Position numbers and translations under genes: made by a program
NCBI GenBank assembly: GCA_903869675.1
Contig: CAIQAB010000029.1
Coordinates: 1-64,000, forward strand
DNA: 64,000 nucleotides
Origin: an uncultured Verrucomicrobiota bacterium
GTDB taxonomy: Bacteria; Verrucomicrobiota; Verrucomicrobiia; Opitutales; Opitutaceae
Direction: 5' to 3'
The notes under the pieces: model-generated
The model's database searches: none
Seen by the model: the letters and a program-made list of their open reading frames with translations, nothing else
Told to the model about the DNA's origin: nothing
Shown here: positions 43,298 to 51,121 of the stretch, one piece after another
How the letters are laid out: every line of letters begins with the position of its first letter
How positions within the stretch are numbered: the first letter of the stretch is position 1

Positions 43298-44022
43298 ACC
43301 TCGATGCCTACGCCGGGGTAGCCCTCCCCGCCGCTGCCTTCGCACTGCTTGCCATAGCCGCCCTTGGCCCGGCCCGGATCCACGGCCGCGTCACCCGCGA
43401 AGGCGGGACCATCTTCCTAGGCGAACGCGTCATGCAGCAGGCCTACTGCTGGATCGATCTGTGGGCCTGCGGGTGCGTCAGGCTAGGTATGCGCGCCGAT
43501 ACCATCACCTGGCTCTCCGTCGTTCTCGGCCTTTTCGCCGGGGTGCTCGCCGCCTTCGGCCAGCTTGGCTTTTCCGCTTGGGCCCTCGCGCTCAGCGGAC
43601 TCTGCGACGGCCTCGACGGCGCCGTCGCCCGCCGCACCGGCACCGCCAGTCGCGCCGGCGCCGTGCTCGATTCCGCCCTCGATCGTTACGTGGAGTTTTT
43701 TTTCTGCGCAGGCATCCTTGTGCTCTTCGCCGGGCAAACCACGGCCCAGCTTCTCGTGCTAATCGCCCTGTTCGGCGGCTTCATGGTCACCTACTCCACC
43801 GCCAAAGCCGAGGCCCTCGGCATCCAGCCTCCGCGCGGGTGGATGAAACGTCCCGAACGCCTCGTCTGGCTGATCGGCGGCGCCAACCTCTCCTCCGTGT
43901 CCGCTCCCTCCCTGATGCCTCTGCTCGCCGCCCTCGGCGTCATCGCCCTTTTCGCCCACCTCTCCGCCGCGCTCCGCCTCCGGGCGCTGGTCGCCGCCAG
44001 TGCGAAGAGCAAGACCCGGTGA
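43294..44022 (+). CDS. CDP-alcohol phosphatidyltransferase (candidate phosphatidylinositol or PI-phosphate synthase)
   Basis: 242 residues with about six membrane helices. The catalytic motif is complete: Asp105, Asp108, Gly109, Ala112, Arg113, Gly122, Asp126 and Asp130. The class uses CDP-diacylglycerol and an alcohol or alcohol phosphate. Because inositol-3-phosphate synthase is the next gene (convergent, 26 bases between stops), inositol or inositol phosphate is the likely acceptor. It is coupled to the KDSR-like reductase. A phosphatidylglycerophosphate-synthase role is possible but would not explain the neighbours. Confidence 0.8.
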   Translation: MNLDAYAGVALPAAAFALLAIAALGPARIHGRVTREGGTIFLGERVMQQAYCWIDLWACGCVRLGMRADTITWLSVVLGLFAGVLAAFGQLGFSAWALALSGLCDGLDGAVARRTGTASRAGAVLDSALDRYVEFFFCAGILVLFAGQTTAQLLVLIALFGGFMVTYSTAKAEALGIQPPRGWMKRPERLVWLIGGANLSSVSAPSLMPLLAALGVIALFAHLSAALRLRALVAASAKSKTR

Positions 44023-44048
44023 CCTTGTCGGAGGTTCTGAAGTGCGCC

Positions 44049-45299
44049 TCAGAGCCAACTGCGTAATTTATTTTCGATAATCTCAATCTGTAGACTGAAA
44101 TCGTTGATGACCGCCTCGCCCGGCCGCCCCGCCGGGCTCTTGAAATATCCCCCCAGCCAAGACTGGATGCCCGTCTCGCCCTTGCGCGCCGCCAGATCCA
44201 TCAAAAGGGCCAGATCCAGCACCAGGGGCGCGGCCAGAATGGAATCCCGGCATTGGAAATTGATCTTTATCTCCATCGCATAACCCAGCCAGCCGAAGAG
44301 CTGTATCGAATCCCACGACTCCTTGTTATCCCCCTTGGGCGGGAAGTAGTTGATATGAATCTGGTGAACCAGATCCTTATACAAAACCGGCTGTTCCTTC
44401 GCGTCGAGGATGTCCTCCAACACGCCGCCCTTCGAGATTTCCTTCGCGCGAAAATTCTCCGGCACATCGAGCACGAAGCCGTCGCGATTCCCCAATATAT
44501 TCGTGCTGAACCAGCCGTTCACCCCGAGCAAACGCTTCGCCAGACCGCCTGCCACCACCGTTTTTAACAAGGTTTGACCACTCTTTAAATCCGACCCAGC
44601 GAAAGGCACGCCGCGCGCCACCGCCCGCGCCTGTAAGGCCGGCACCTCCAACAACACATTCGGCGTGCAATTGACCACCGGATAGCCCGCCTCGAACGCC
44701 GCCCAGGCATAAATCTGTGATGGCGAAATCTCCGGATCATTCGCCTTCAATCCCGCGATAAACGCCGCCTCGTCCGCATGACACGGCGCCAAAGGACGCC
44801 AGGCCTCCGTCGAAAGCGTCAACAACACCACCCCGCTCGCGCATCCCTCTCTGGCGAAAAAATCCCGGAAGACGCGCGTCATCGCCTCGGCCTGGGCATA
44901 TTTGTTCGTCTCCGGCAAAGTCTGCATCGTCTCCAAGGTGCGCACATAGATCGCGTCGTGAACGCCCGGCCCGGCCTTGACCGTCGCCAGATAGTCCGCG
45001 ACCAAGGCCAGATCCTCCGCGCTCAAAACCCCCGCCGTCCGCGCGGCATCCAAAGCATTGTTCTCGATCAAGTCCACCCCGCCAAACACCACCCGTTGCA
45101 GATCCCCGAACCCGAAGGCATCTACTACCCGCCTCCGCTCACCATTGGCATTTGTAATCCATCCCGTCTGGGTGAAAGCCCCGATCGGTTCGCGCAGCCC
45201 CCGGCGGCTAAACTCCACACCCGCCATCAAAGTAGTGGCGACTGCGCCCATCCCGACCGTGAATAAACCCAAACGACCGGAACCAGAAGGTGTATGCAT
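44049..45299 (-). CDS. ino1: Inositol-3-phosphate synthase
   Basis: 416 residues from the ATG at 45299 (MHTPSGSGRLGLFTVGMGAV); a longer frame to 45338 is possible but less likely. It isomerises glucose 6-phosphate to inositol 3-phosphate with NAD. The N-terminal Rossmann motif is VGMGAVATT. The family core is clear: NCTPNVLLEVPAL, VPFAGSDLKSGQTLLKTVV, WFSTNILGNRDG and the closing SILAAPLVLDLALLMDLA. It converges on the CDP-alcohol transferase, which would use its product, and is divergent from the LicD-like gene. Confidence 0.92.
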   Translation of the reverse strand: MHTPSGSGRLGLFTVGMGAVATTLMAGVEFSRRGLREPIGAFTQTGWITNANGERRRVVDAFGFGDLQRVVFGGVDLIENNALDAARTAGVLSAEDLALVADYLATVKAGPGVHDAIYVRTLETMQTLPETNKYAQAEAMTRVFRDFFAREGCASGVVLLTLSTEAWRPLAPCHADEAAFIAGLKANDPEISPSQIYAWAAFEAGYPVVNCTPNVLLEVPALQARAVARGVPFAGSDLKSGQTLLKTVVAGGLAKRLLGVNGWFSTNILGNRDGFVLDVPENFRAKEISKGGVLEDILDAKEQPVLYKDLVHQIHINYFPPKGDNKESWDSIQLFGWLGYAMEIKINFQCRDSILAAPLVLDLALLMDLAARKGETGIQSWLGGYFKSPAGRPGEAVINDFSLQIEIIENKLRSWL

Positions 45300-45370
45300 T
45301 AGGTTAACCAACGAAACCGTGCCAGAACGCCAAGCCAAGAAATAGCTTCCCCCCGATCGCAGCCCTGCGG

Positions 45371-46009
45371 ATGGTCCCCTTGATGACGGGTCAACTCTCT
45401 CACTCCCTCGCCAACCTGCGCCGTCAATTCCGTCTTCTCCGCCGCCACCTCCGTTATGGACCGCCCGGCTGGCCGATTTCCGATAAATCCGCCTACGCCG
45501 CCGCCTTGGCCACCCTCTTCCGCGGCGTCAACCAACACCTCCTCACGCTCGGCGGAGACTACTGGATCGTCTACGGCACCCTTTTGGGATGGCACCGCGA
45601 AGGCAGGATCCTTCCTCACGATTACGACGTGGATTTCGGCGCGCCCGTGGCTCGTTACCGGGAGATATTAAACTCCGCGCACCTCCTGCCGGAAGGGTTT
45701 ACCCTGCATGATACCTCCCACCGCCATCACGGCCCGAAACTCTACATAGAATATCACGGATGGGAGGCCGACATCTATTTCTACACCGAGAAGGACGACC
45801 ACCTCCGGTCCACCGAAAAAAGCCTGAACCCCGGCGATACCATCCCGTTCCCACGCGAGTATTTTTACCCCCCAACCCCCGCCCGTTTGCTTGGCCAGCC
45901 TACCTTCGTGCCCGCGCAACCAGTCGCCTACCTCGAACACATCTATCGCTACCTCGGACCCGACGCCATCCGCGATCCCGTCACGCGTTACTTCCGGCCC
46001 CGCGCCTAG
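45371..46009 (+). CDS. LicD/fukutin-like nucleotidyltransferase-fold protein
   Basis: 212 residues from the ATG at 45371; an ATG at 45386 is an alternative. The motif YWIVYGTLLGWHREGRILPH (65-83) followed by DYDVDFG (Asp84, Asp86, Asp88) is the LicD/fukutin signature. LicD transfers phosphocholine from CDP-choline to surface glycans, and fukutins transfer ribitol phosphate. The role here is unknown; it could place a phospho-alcohol on the lipid or glycan made by the neighbouring genes. It is divergent from ino1 with 71 bases between. Confidence 0.75.
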   Translation: MVPLMTGQLSHSLANLRRQFRLLRRHLRYGPPGWPISDKSAYAAALATLFRGVNQHLLTLGGDYWIVYGTLLGWHREGRILPHDYDVDFGAPVARYREILNSAHLLPEGFTLHDTSHRHHGPKLYIEYHGWEADIYFYTEKDDHLRSTEKSLNPGDTIPFPREYFYPPTPARLLGQPTFVPAQPVAYLEHIYRYLGPDAIRDPVTRYFRPRA

Positions 46010-46515
46010 TTCCATCTGGTTAACGCGAATCGACCACCACGCGGTTGATCTCGGCATACATGGTATACTCCAACCCCAATATCCGGTCCGGATTTTTTCC
46101 GTGTTCCGCAACCTTTCCGGCTGATTTCCACTATAATCAAAGGGAATCCAAAGTGTTTACGAGCCAAACAAACCGGGGGCGAGTTCGGCCGGATAAGATT
46201 GTTGGTCAACATGAAGTGAAATGGCATTTGTAGAACGGCGTTACCGGGGGGAATTTTTTGTATTTCTCGAGCCGGCCCTTAGGCTCTACCCCGATCCCGC
46301 AGCCAAGGTTATGGCTACCCCGCCGGATTTTTTGGTAACGGCGTCCAAACCGGCCGGCAAACCTCCGCCCACTTTACGGTCGACCACGAAGTCGATCCCG
46401 CCCCGCAAACGGTGCCTGCCTTGGAGCGAGGCGCGACCACCGGGCCCCGTTTCCAGGTGCGTGACAAAAAACTCCCCTGGCGCGCCAAAAATCCGACGCC
46501 CGCCGGTCGTTTACG
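46010..46515. other. Long non-coding stretch between the LicD-like gene and ssrA
   Basis: I see no convincing gene in these 506 bases; the short frames that cross it lack homology-like sequence and overlap ssrA. The left half is AT-richer. A distant inverted repeat (CGTTACC near 46237, GGTAACG near 46333) flanks a segment with two T-runs, and could be a structured RNA or a degraded element. Confidence 0.5.
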
Positions 46516-46550
46516 AAAAAGCCGCGCGAACCCGAAGAGGTCCGCGCGGC
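46516..46550 (-). terminator. Rho-independent terminator of ssrA
   Basis: Read on the minus strand, GCCGCGCG (46550-46543) pairs with CGCGCGGC (46528-46521) around a 14-base loop, followed by TTTTT (46520-46516). It lies 15 bases beyond the tmRNA 3' end. Confidence 0.8.
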
Positions 46551-46564
46551 AATTGCCGCTCAAG

Positions 46565-46920
46565 TGGTGGAGGTGGCGGGAGTTGAACCCGCGTGCCCCT
46601 GGCCTTCGCGTATGGCGTCTACCCTTATAGTGCCGTTTTAAATTCGCCGGCGTCTCGCGACTGCACGCGCAAGGACGCAAACTAACCCCCGGATCGAAGA
46701 TACGGCGCCCACACCGCGGGTGGCTCTGGGCGCTATGTCCACTGTCGTCGATCACGTCAGCTAGTGGACGTCACTGGGCGATCGTCACAGCACTTAGGCT
46801 GCGAGGGGCATTTCTTCGAAGGTGCCGTTTATTTTTGTTTGCAGGAGTTTATAACGCGAGACCTACACTCGCGAAGGGCAGCCAAACACTCCAACCAAGG
46901 GTCGAATCCAGAACACCCCC
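46565..46920 (-). ncRNA. ssrA: Transfer-messenger RNA (tmRNA)
   Basis: 356 bases. The 5' end GGGGGUGUUCUGGAUUCGAC pairs its first seven bases with CACCUCC just before the encoded ACCA at the 3' end, and GGGUUCAACUCCCGCC is the T arm. tmRNA frees stalled ribosomes and adds a degradation tag. The tag frame ends at TAA (46796-46794) and reads EEMPLAA before the stop. GCA, the commonest resume codon, is out of frame with it; a GGC at 46826 fits E. coli-like upstream spacing (AAAAAUA then the codon) and gives the tag GTFEEMPLAA. Confidence 0.95.
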
Positions 46921-47051
46921 GAAAGTTTTGGCCTTCGGCGATCTTCCGAGACCGGGCTTGAGCCCGATCGTGCCGGTGATCTGAAAGAACGAGCGGTCAT
47001 ACTCGCCGCTCTCTGCCCCGATTGCAAGCGCCGCGCTGAGTGCGTTCGCGT

Positions 47052-47468
47052 TTACCCGCCCGCCCGGCCCAAGGCCACCCATTCGGCTACGATGGGGCCG
47101 TCCGCCGCCGGCATCTCCAGCCCTCCGATCTCCGCCCGCGTCACCCACCGCAAGGCCTCGTGCTCCCGCGCCACCGGCTCCGCCCCTGGCGCCAGCCGCG
47201 CCAGAAAAGGCGTCAACCGCACCGTCACCGCCGCGTAGGCGTGCGTCACCGCCCCCAGCCGCTCGCCCGGCGTCGCCTCGCAACCGAGCTCCTCGCGGAT
47301 CTCGCGGACCAACGCCGCCGCCGCGTCCTCGCCCGGCTCCACCTTGCCACCGGGAAACTCCCAAAGCCCGCCGAGGTGCTTGTGCGCCGGCCGGCGCGCG
47401 ACCAGCAGACGCCCGGCGGCGTCCTCGATCAATGCGCACACCACCTCGACCACGGGTCTTGATTCCAT
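47052..47468 (-). CDS. mutT: MutT-type Nudix hydrolase (8-oxo-dGTP diphosphatase)
   Basis: 138 residues from the ATG at 47468; a TTG at 47480 is less likely. It has a complete Nudix box (GGKVEPGEDAAAALVREI then REELGC), plus VVCALIEDAAGRLLVARRP and HLGGLWEFPG, which are characteristic of MutT. It removes oxidised dGTP so that it is not built into DNA. It lies about 130 bases upstream of ssrA on the same strand. Confidence 0.88.
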   Translation of the reverse strand: MESRPVVEVVCALIEDAAGRLLVARRPAHKHLGGLWEFPGGKVEPGEDAAAALVREIREELGCEATPGERLGAVTHAYAAVTVRLTPFLARLAPGAEPVAREHEALRWVTRAEIGGLEMPAADGPIVAEWVALGRAGG

Positions 47469-47563
47469 GGAGCTACTCAACTATCAATTTCTCTGCCGAC
47501 AAGGCTCTACCCCGCCGCCCCTTTAATACGGTAGGTTCCTCGCTGGCATTTTCGTCCCGCCCC

Positions 47564-47893
47564 ATGCCCCCTCGTCGCAAGACCTCCCGCCTCCCATCCT
47601 CCGCGACTTTGTTGCGGCCTTGGTTGATCGCCGCAGGCACAGGCTTGGTGCTCGGCGGTCTGCTTCTATTTCTCGACTCCGGCGAATCCACCAGCCCGTT
47701 TTTCAACTTCGGCTCGAGTGAAAACGCGCCCGAACCCTTCGAGCCAAACGAAGCGATGATCACGCGCATCGAAACCGGGTTTCGCGACAATTTCTCCCGC
47801 CACGCCGCCGCCGGCCTCACGCAAGAGCAGAACCCCGGCCTCACTCCCCCGCCAGCTTCCGCCAAGGGAGAAACGCCAGAATCCATGCGCTAA
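47564..47893 (+). CDS. Hypothetical single-pass membrane protein
   Basis: 109 residues from the ATG at 47564. A basic N-terminus (MPPRRKTSRL) is followed by one hydrophobic helix (WLIAAGTGLVLGGLLLFL, about 19-36) and a polar, Pro/Glu-rich C-terminal part, probably facing the periplasm. I do not recognise a family. It is divergent from mutT, with 95 bases between starts. The coding bias and arrangement fit a real gene. Confidence 0.55.
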   Translation: MPPRRKTSRLPSSATLLRPWLIAAGTGLVLGGLLLFLDSGESTSPFFNFGSSENAPEPFEPNEAMITRIETGFRDNFSRHAAAGLTQEQNPGLTPPPASAKGETPESMR

Positions 47894-48029
47894 AGACACG
47901 CCGCAGCATTGAAACAGGATGCAACACCGCATACGCCACCATCGAGAGGTCACCGTCGATGGTCTGATGCGCAAAGGCCGGCGCGCGAATCGGTGATCGA
48001 TCCGACGATGACGCCGCCTGGTCTGGCAT
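47841..48029 (-). CDS. Possible small protein (62 residues), uncertain
   Basis: The frame starts at an ATG (48029) and ends in TGA, with 53 bases antisense to the end of the preceding gene. The product has a polar N-terminus and a hydrophobic/basic C-terminal half (MVAYAVLHPVSMLRRVFSAW). No family is recognised and no ribosome-binding site is seen. It may be chance. Confidence 0.2.
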   Translation of the reverse strand: MPDQAASSSDRSPIRAPAFAHQTIDGDLSMVAYAVLHPVSMLRRVFSAWILAFLPWRKLAGE

Positions 48030-48054
48030 AGTTAAGTTTTTCAGGCCTGCGCGA

Positions 48055-48132
48055 TCAACCTCCCAAAATCAACGGCACCGGCATCACCAGCGCGGCGCAT
48101 AATGGCCAGCGCAGGCCGCTAACGAGGCGCAT
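48055..48132 (-). CDS. Possible 25-residue hydrophobic peptide, uncertain
   Basis: A short frame from ATG (48132) to TGA encodes a hydrophobic peptide beginning MRLVSGLRWPLCAALVMPVP. It is 25 bases upstream of the 62-residue frame on the same strand. Such peptides can be leader or small membrane peptides, but a frame this short is not evidence of a gene. Confidence 0.15.
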   Translation of the reverse strand: MRLVSGLRWPLCAALVMPVPLILGG

Positions 48133-48166
48133 TTAGTCTTCTCCCCGGCGCGCCGCCCGCCAGCCT

Positions 48167-49423
48167 GTGGACGTGTCCGAGACCCTTCGCATTCTCATCG
48201 TCGGCGGCGGCGCGGCCGGTTTTTTTGCCGCCATCCACGCCGCCGAAACCTCCCTCGGCGCGCACGTGTGCCTTTACGAAGCCACCGCGCACCCTCTCGC
48301 CAAGGTCCGCATCTCCGGCGGCGGACGCTGCAATGTCACCCACGCCTGCCCCGAACCCCGCGAACTGGTGAAACGCTACCCGCGCGGAGGTCGCGAACTG
48401 CTCGGCCCCTTCACCCGTTTCGGCCCTCGCGACACCATCGCATGGTTCGAGGCCCGCGGCGTCACCCTCAAAACCGAGGCCGACGGGCGCATGTTTCCGG
48501 AGACCGACGACTCCGCCACCATCATCGCCGCCCTCCGCACCGCCGCCGACCGCGCCGGCGTGCGACTCTTCACCAGCATGGGCGTGCGCAGCCTCGCCCG
48601 CGGCCCAGGTGGCGCCGGCTTTGACGTCACCTTCACCGATGATTCCGCCGCCACCTTCGACCGCGTTCTCCTTGCCACCGGTGGCAACAAGGGCTCCGCC
48701 GGCCTGGCCATCGCCGCCGCCCTCGGGCACGCCATCGAGCCGCCTGTCCCGTCGCTGTTCACCTTCCACATCGCCGACCCTCGGCTCGTCGGCCTCGAGG
48801 GCGTCTCGGTTCCCGACGCCGCCGTCAACGTGATCGGCGCCAAACTCGCCGAGCGAGGCCCGCTGCTGGTCACCCATTGGGGGTTGAGCGGACCGGCCAT
48901 CCTAAAGCTCTCCGCCTGGGGTGCGCGCGAACTCGCCGCCCGTGATTACCGTTTCCCCTTGGTCGTGTCTTGGACTGGCGAGACCCTCGCCAAAACCACT
49001 GAGACGCTCACCGCCTGGCGCCTCGCCAACCCTCGCAAGCAGATCACCACGCTAAACCCCTTCGCGCTCCCTTCCCGCCTCTGGGAACGCCTCGTCGCCG
49101 CCGTGCCTGGCCTCGCCCCCGACGCCCAATGGGCCGGCGTATCCAAGGAAAACCTCCAGCGCCTCTCCGACCGCATCGCCGCGTCGGAATTCGCAGTCGA
49201 GGGCAAGAGTCTGAACAAGGAGGAGTTCGTGACCTGCGGAGGCATCCGCCTGCGCGAAGTGGACTTCAAAACCATGGAGAGTCGGCTCGTGCCCGGCCTC
49301 CACTTCGCCGGGGAGATGCTCGATATCGATGGCGTCACCGGCGGCTTCAATTTCCAAGCCGCCTGGACCACCGGTTGGACCGCCGGCCGCGCTCTGGCCG
49401 CAGCTTCCATCCAGACCAGTTAA
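48167..49423 (+). CDS. HI0933/YhiN-family FAD-dependent oxidoreductase
   Basis: 418 residues from a GTG at 48167 (a GTG at 48173 is as plausible). The FAD-binding Rossmann motif ILIVGGGAAGFFAAIHA is followed by KVRISGGGRCNVTHAC, the family signature, and by LLATGGNKGSAGLAIAA and the closing LHFAGEMLDIDGVTGGFNFQ. The physiological substrate of this family is not known. It begins a same-strand run that continues with the amino-acid transporter genes, 18 bases downstream. Confidence 0.9.
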   Translation: MDVSETLRILIVGGGAAGFFAAIHAAETSLGAHVCLYEATAHPLAKVRISGGGRCNVTHACPEPRELVKRYPRGGRELLGPFTRFGPRDTIAWFEARGVTLKTEADGRMFPETDDSATIIAALRTAADRAGVRLFTSMGVRSLARGPGGAGFDVTFTDDSAATFDRVLLATGGNKGSAGLAIAAALGHAIEPPVPSLFTFHIADPRLVGLEGVSVPDAAVNVIGAKLAERGPLLVTHWGLSGPAILKLSAWGARELAARDYRFPLVVSWTGETLAKTTETLTAWRLANPRKQITTLNPFALPSRLWERLVAAVPGLAPDAQWAGVSKENLQRLSDRIAASEFAVEGKSLNKEEFVTCGGIRLREVDFKTMESRLVPGLHFAGEMLDIDGVTGGFNFQAAWTTGWTAGRALAAASIQTS

Positions 49424-49441
49424 ACACCCGCGCTCGCCGAT

Positions 49442-50269
49442 GTGCCCTTTCCTCTTTCCATCGTCCCCGTGAACTTCTTCCGCCTGCTTGCCATCACCGC
49501 CGCCGCGCTGCTCGCCGCCTGCGCCCCGCGCCAAGCCCCAGCCGGCCCCGCCACACCCCCAGCCCGCAGGGTAATCTTCGCGGTCGAGAATGGTTACGTT
49601 CCCTTCAACTTCATCCGCACCGACACCCGCGCCGCCGAGGGCTGGGACTACGAGATCGCCACCGAACTTGGCCGGCGGCTCAGTTTCACCCCTTCCTTCC
49701 GTGAAATCGCTTGGGATTCCATGATCCAAGGAGTTGCCACTGGCCAGTTCGACCTCGCCGGCAACGGTATCACCATCACCCCGGAACGCGCCCGCGTGGT
49801 TGATTTTTCCTCTCCCTACATGCGAGTGAATCAGCGCCTGTTGGTCCGCCGCGATGAGACGCGTTTCGACACGCTTGAATCCTTTGCTGCCACCCCCGCT
49901 GCCCGCATCGGCGCGCAGAAGGGCAACACCAACTACACCAAGGCGGAAAAACTCGTCGGCCCCACCCGGGTTGTCGCCTTTGACGGTTTCGGCGAGCTCA
50001 TCCAGGCCCTGCTCAATTCCGATCTCGACGCCGTGCTAATCGACGACGTCGGCGGCCAAGGCTACGTGGGCGTCAATCGTGAGAAACTCAAGCTGCTCAC
50101 CGGCGGCCTTGATGGACAGGATCTCGGCTTCATATTTCCGAAAAACTCCCCGCTCCGGGCCGAAGTGGACCGCGCCCTCGCCGCGATGCGCGCAGACGGG
50201 ACCCTCGAACGCATCAACGGCAAGTGGTTCGCCCCCGACTTCATGCCGGCCGGCGCACCGGCTTACTGA
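49442..50269 (+). CDS. Polar amino-acid ABC transporter, substrate-binding lipoprotein
   Basis: 275 residues from a GTG at 49442; a GTG at 49469 gives a shorter, more typical lipoprotein signal (MNFFRLLAITAAALLAAC). The lipobox LAAC marks the mature Cys. The periplasmic-binding family 3 fold is seen in FAVENGYVPFNFI, GWDYEIATELGRRL, GQFDLAGNGITITPERARVV and DFSSPYMRVNQRLLV. The ligand is probably an amino acid. Permease and ATPase follow directly. Confidence 0.88.
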   Translation: MPFPLSIVPVNFFRLLAITAAALLAACAPRQAPAGPATPPARRVIFAVENGYVPFNFIRTDTRAAEGWDYEIATELGRRLSFTPSFREIAWDSMIQGVATGQFDLAGNGITITPERARVVDFSSPYMRVNQRLLVRRDETRFDTLESFAATPAARIGAQKGNTNYTKAEKLVGPTRVVAFDGFGELIQALLNSDLDAVLIDDVGGQGYVGVNREKLKLLTGGLDGQDLGFIFPKNSPLRAEVDRALAAMRADGTLERINGKWFAPDFMPAGAPAY

Positions 50270-50278
50270 CCCGCCCCG

Positions 50279-51121
50279 ATGATCGGCCCCGACAGTGAGC
50301 TCACTCCCGACCAGCCCTCGCTGCTGGCCCGCGCCCCCTGGTGGTTGGTTGCCCTCGCGCTGGCTGGCGTCCTGCTCGGCTGGCGCGTCTCGACGGACGA
50401 TCTTTGGCGTGAAATTGCCGCCCGCCTCGCCTCCGGACTCGGCGTTACCCTACTCGTCACCGCCATAGCCTTTCCCCTCGCCCTCGCCCTCGGCCTGGCC
50501 TCTGCGCTCGCCTTGGTATCCCCTCATCCGGTGCGCCGCCAGGTCGCCACCCTTTACGTCCAGGTCGTGCGCGGCCTGCCCGTGCTTGTGCAGATTTTTA
50601 TCGTAGCCTTCGTGCTGGTCCCGCTCGGGGTCGAGGTGGTCCGCGCCCTTGGCTCCCTGCTCGCACCCCTGCTCGGTGCGGAAAACCCCTTCGCCGGGCT
50701 GCGCGCCTCCGAGGTGCCCATGGTCACCCGGGTGGTGGCCGCGCTGGCCTTCGCCTACGGCGCTTTCGAGGCCGAGACCTTGCGCGGCGGCCTCACCTCC
50801 CTCGCCCGCGGCCAGGCCGAGGCCGCCCGGGCGCTAGGGCTTTCGCGCGGGCAAGCCCTCCGTCACGTGCTCTTGCCCCAAACCTTCCGCCGCGTGCTGC
50901 CCACCCTCGGCAACGACCTGATCTGCCTGCTCAAGGACTCCGCCCTCGTCTCCGTGCTCGGCGTGCGCGACATCACCCAGGAGGCCCGCCTCTACCAAAG
51001 CGCCACCTTCCGCTACTCGGAGAGCCTCGTGCTGCTGGCGTTTTTCTACCTCTCCCTAACCCTGCTCGTCGCCCTCGCCGTGCGCGCCCTCGAACATCGC
51101 CTCCGCCGCCATGCCGCCTGA
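50279..51121 (+). CDS. Polar amino-acid ABC transporter permease
   Basis: 280 residues with about five membrane helices. It is a HisM/GlnP-type permease, with LASGLGVTLLVTAIAFPLAL, VRGLPVLVQIFIVAFV and the ATPase-contact loop EAARALGLSRGQALRHVLLP (EAA motif). Start ATG at 50279 follows the binding protein by 9 bases, and the stop overlaps the ATPase gene by 11 bases. Confidence 0.9.
   Translation: MIGPDSELTPDQPSLLARAPWWLVALALAGVLLGWRVSTDDLWREIAARLASGLGVTLLVTAIAFPLALALGLASALALVSPHPVRRQVATLYVQVVRGLPVLVQIFIVAFVLVPLGVEVVRALGSLLAPLLGAENPFAGLRASEVPMVTRVVAALAFAYGAFEAETLRGGLTSLARGQAEAARALGLSRGQALRHVLLPQTFRRVLPTLGNDLICLLKDSALVSVLGVRDITQEARLYQSATFRYSESLVLLAFFYLSLTLLVALAVRALEHRLRRHAA

Noticed and set aside
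46561-46600. tRNA-like sequence (GGTTCAACTCCCGCC with encoded CCA on the minus strand)
   Set aside because: It is the 3' half of the tRNA-like domain of tmRNA; the matching 5' half is 350 bases away and the tag frame lies between.
46315-46755. Minus-strand open frame of 146 codons over the ssrA region
   Set aside because: It runs through the tmRNA and its terminator, has no homology-like sequence, and the RNA gene explains the stretch better.
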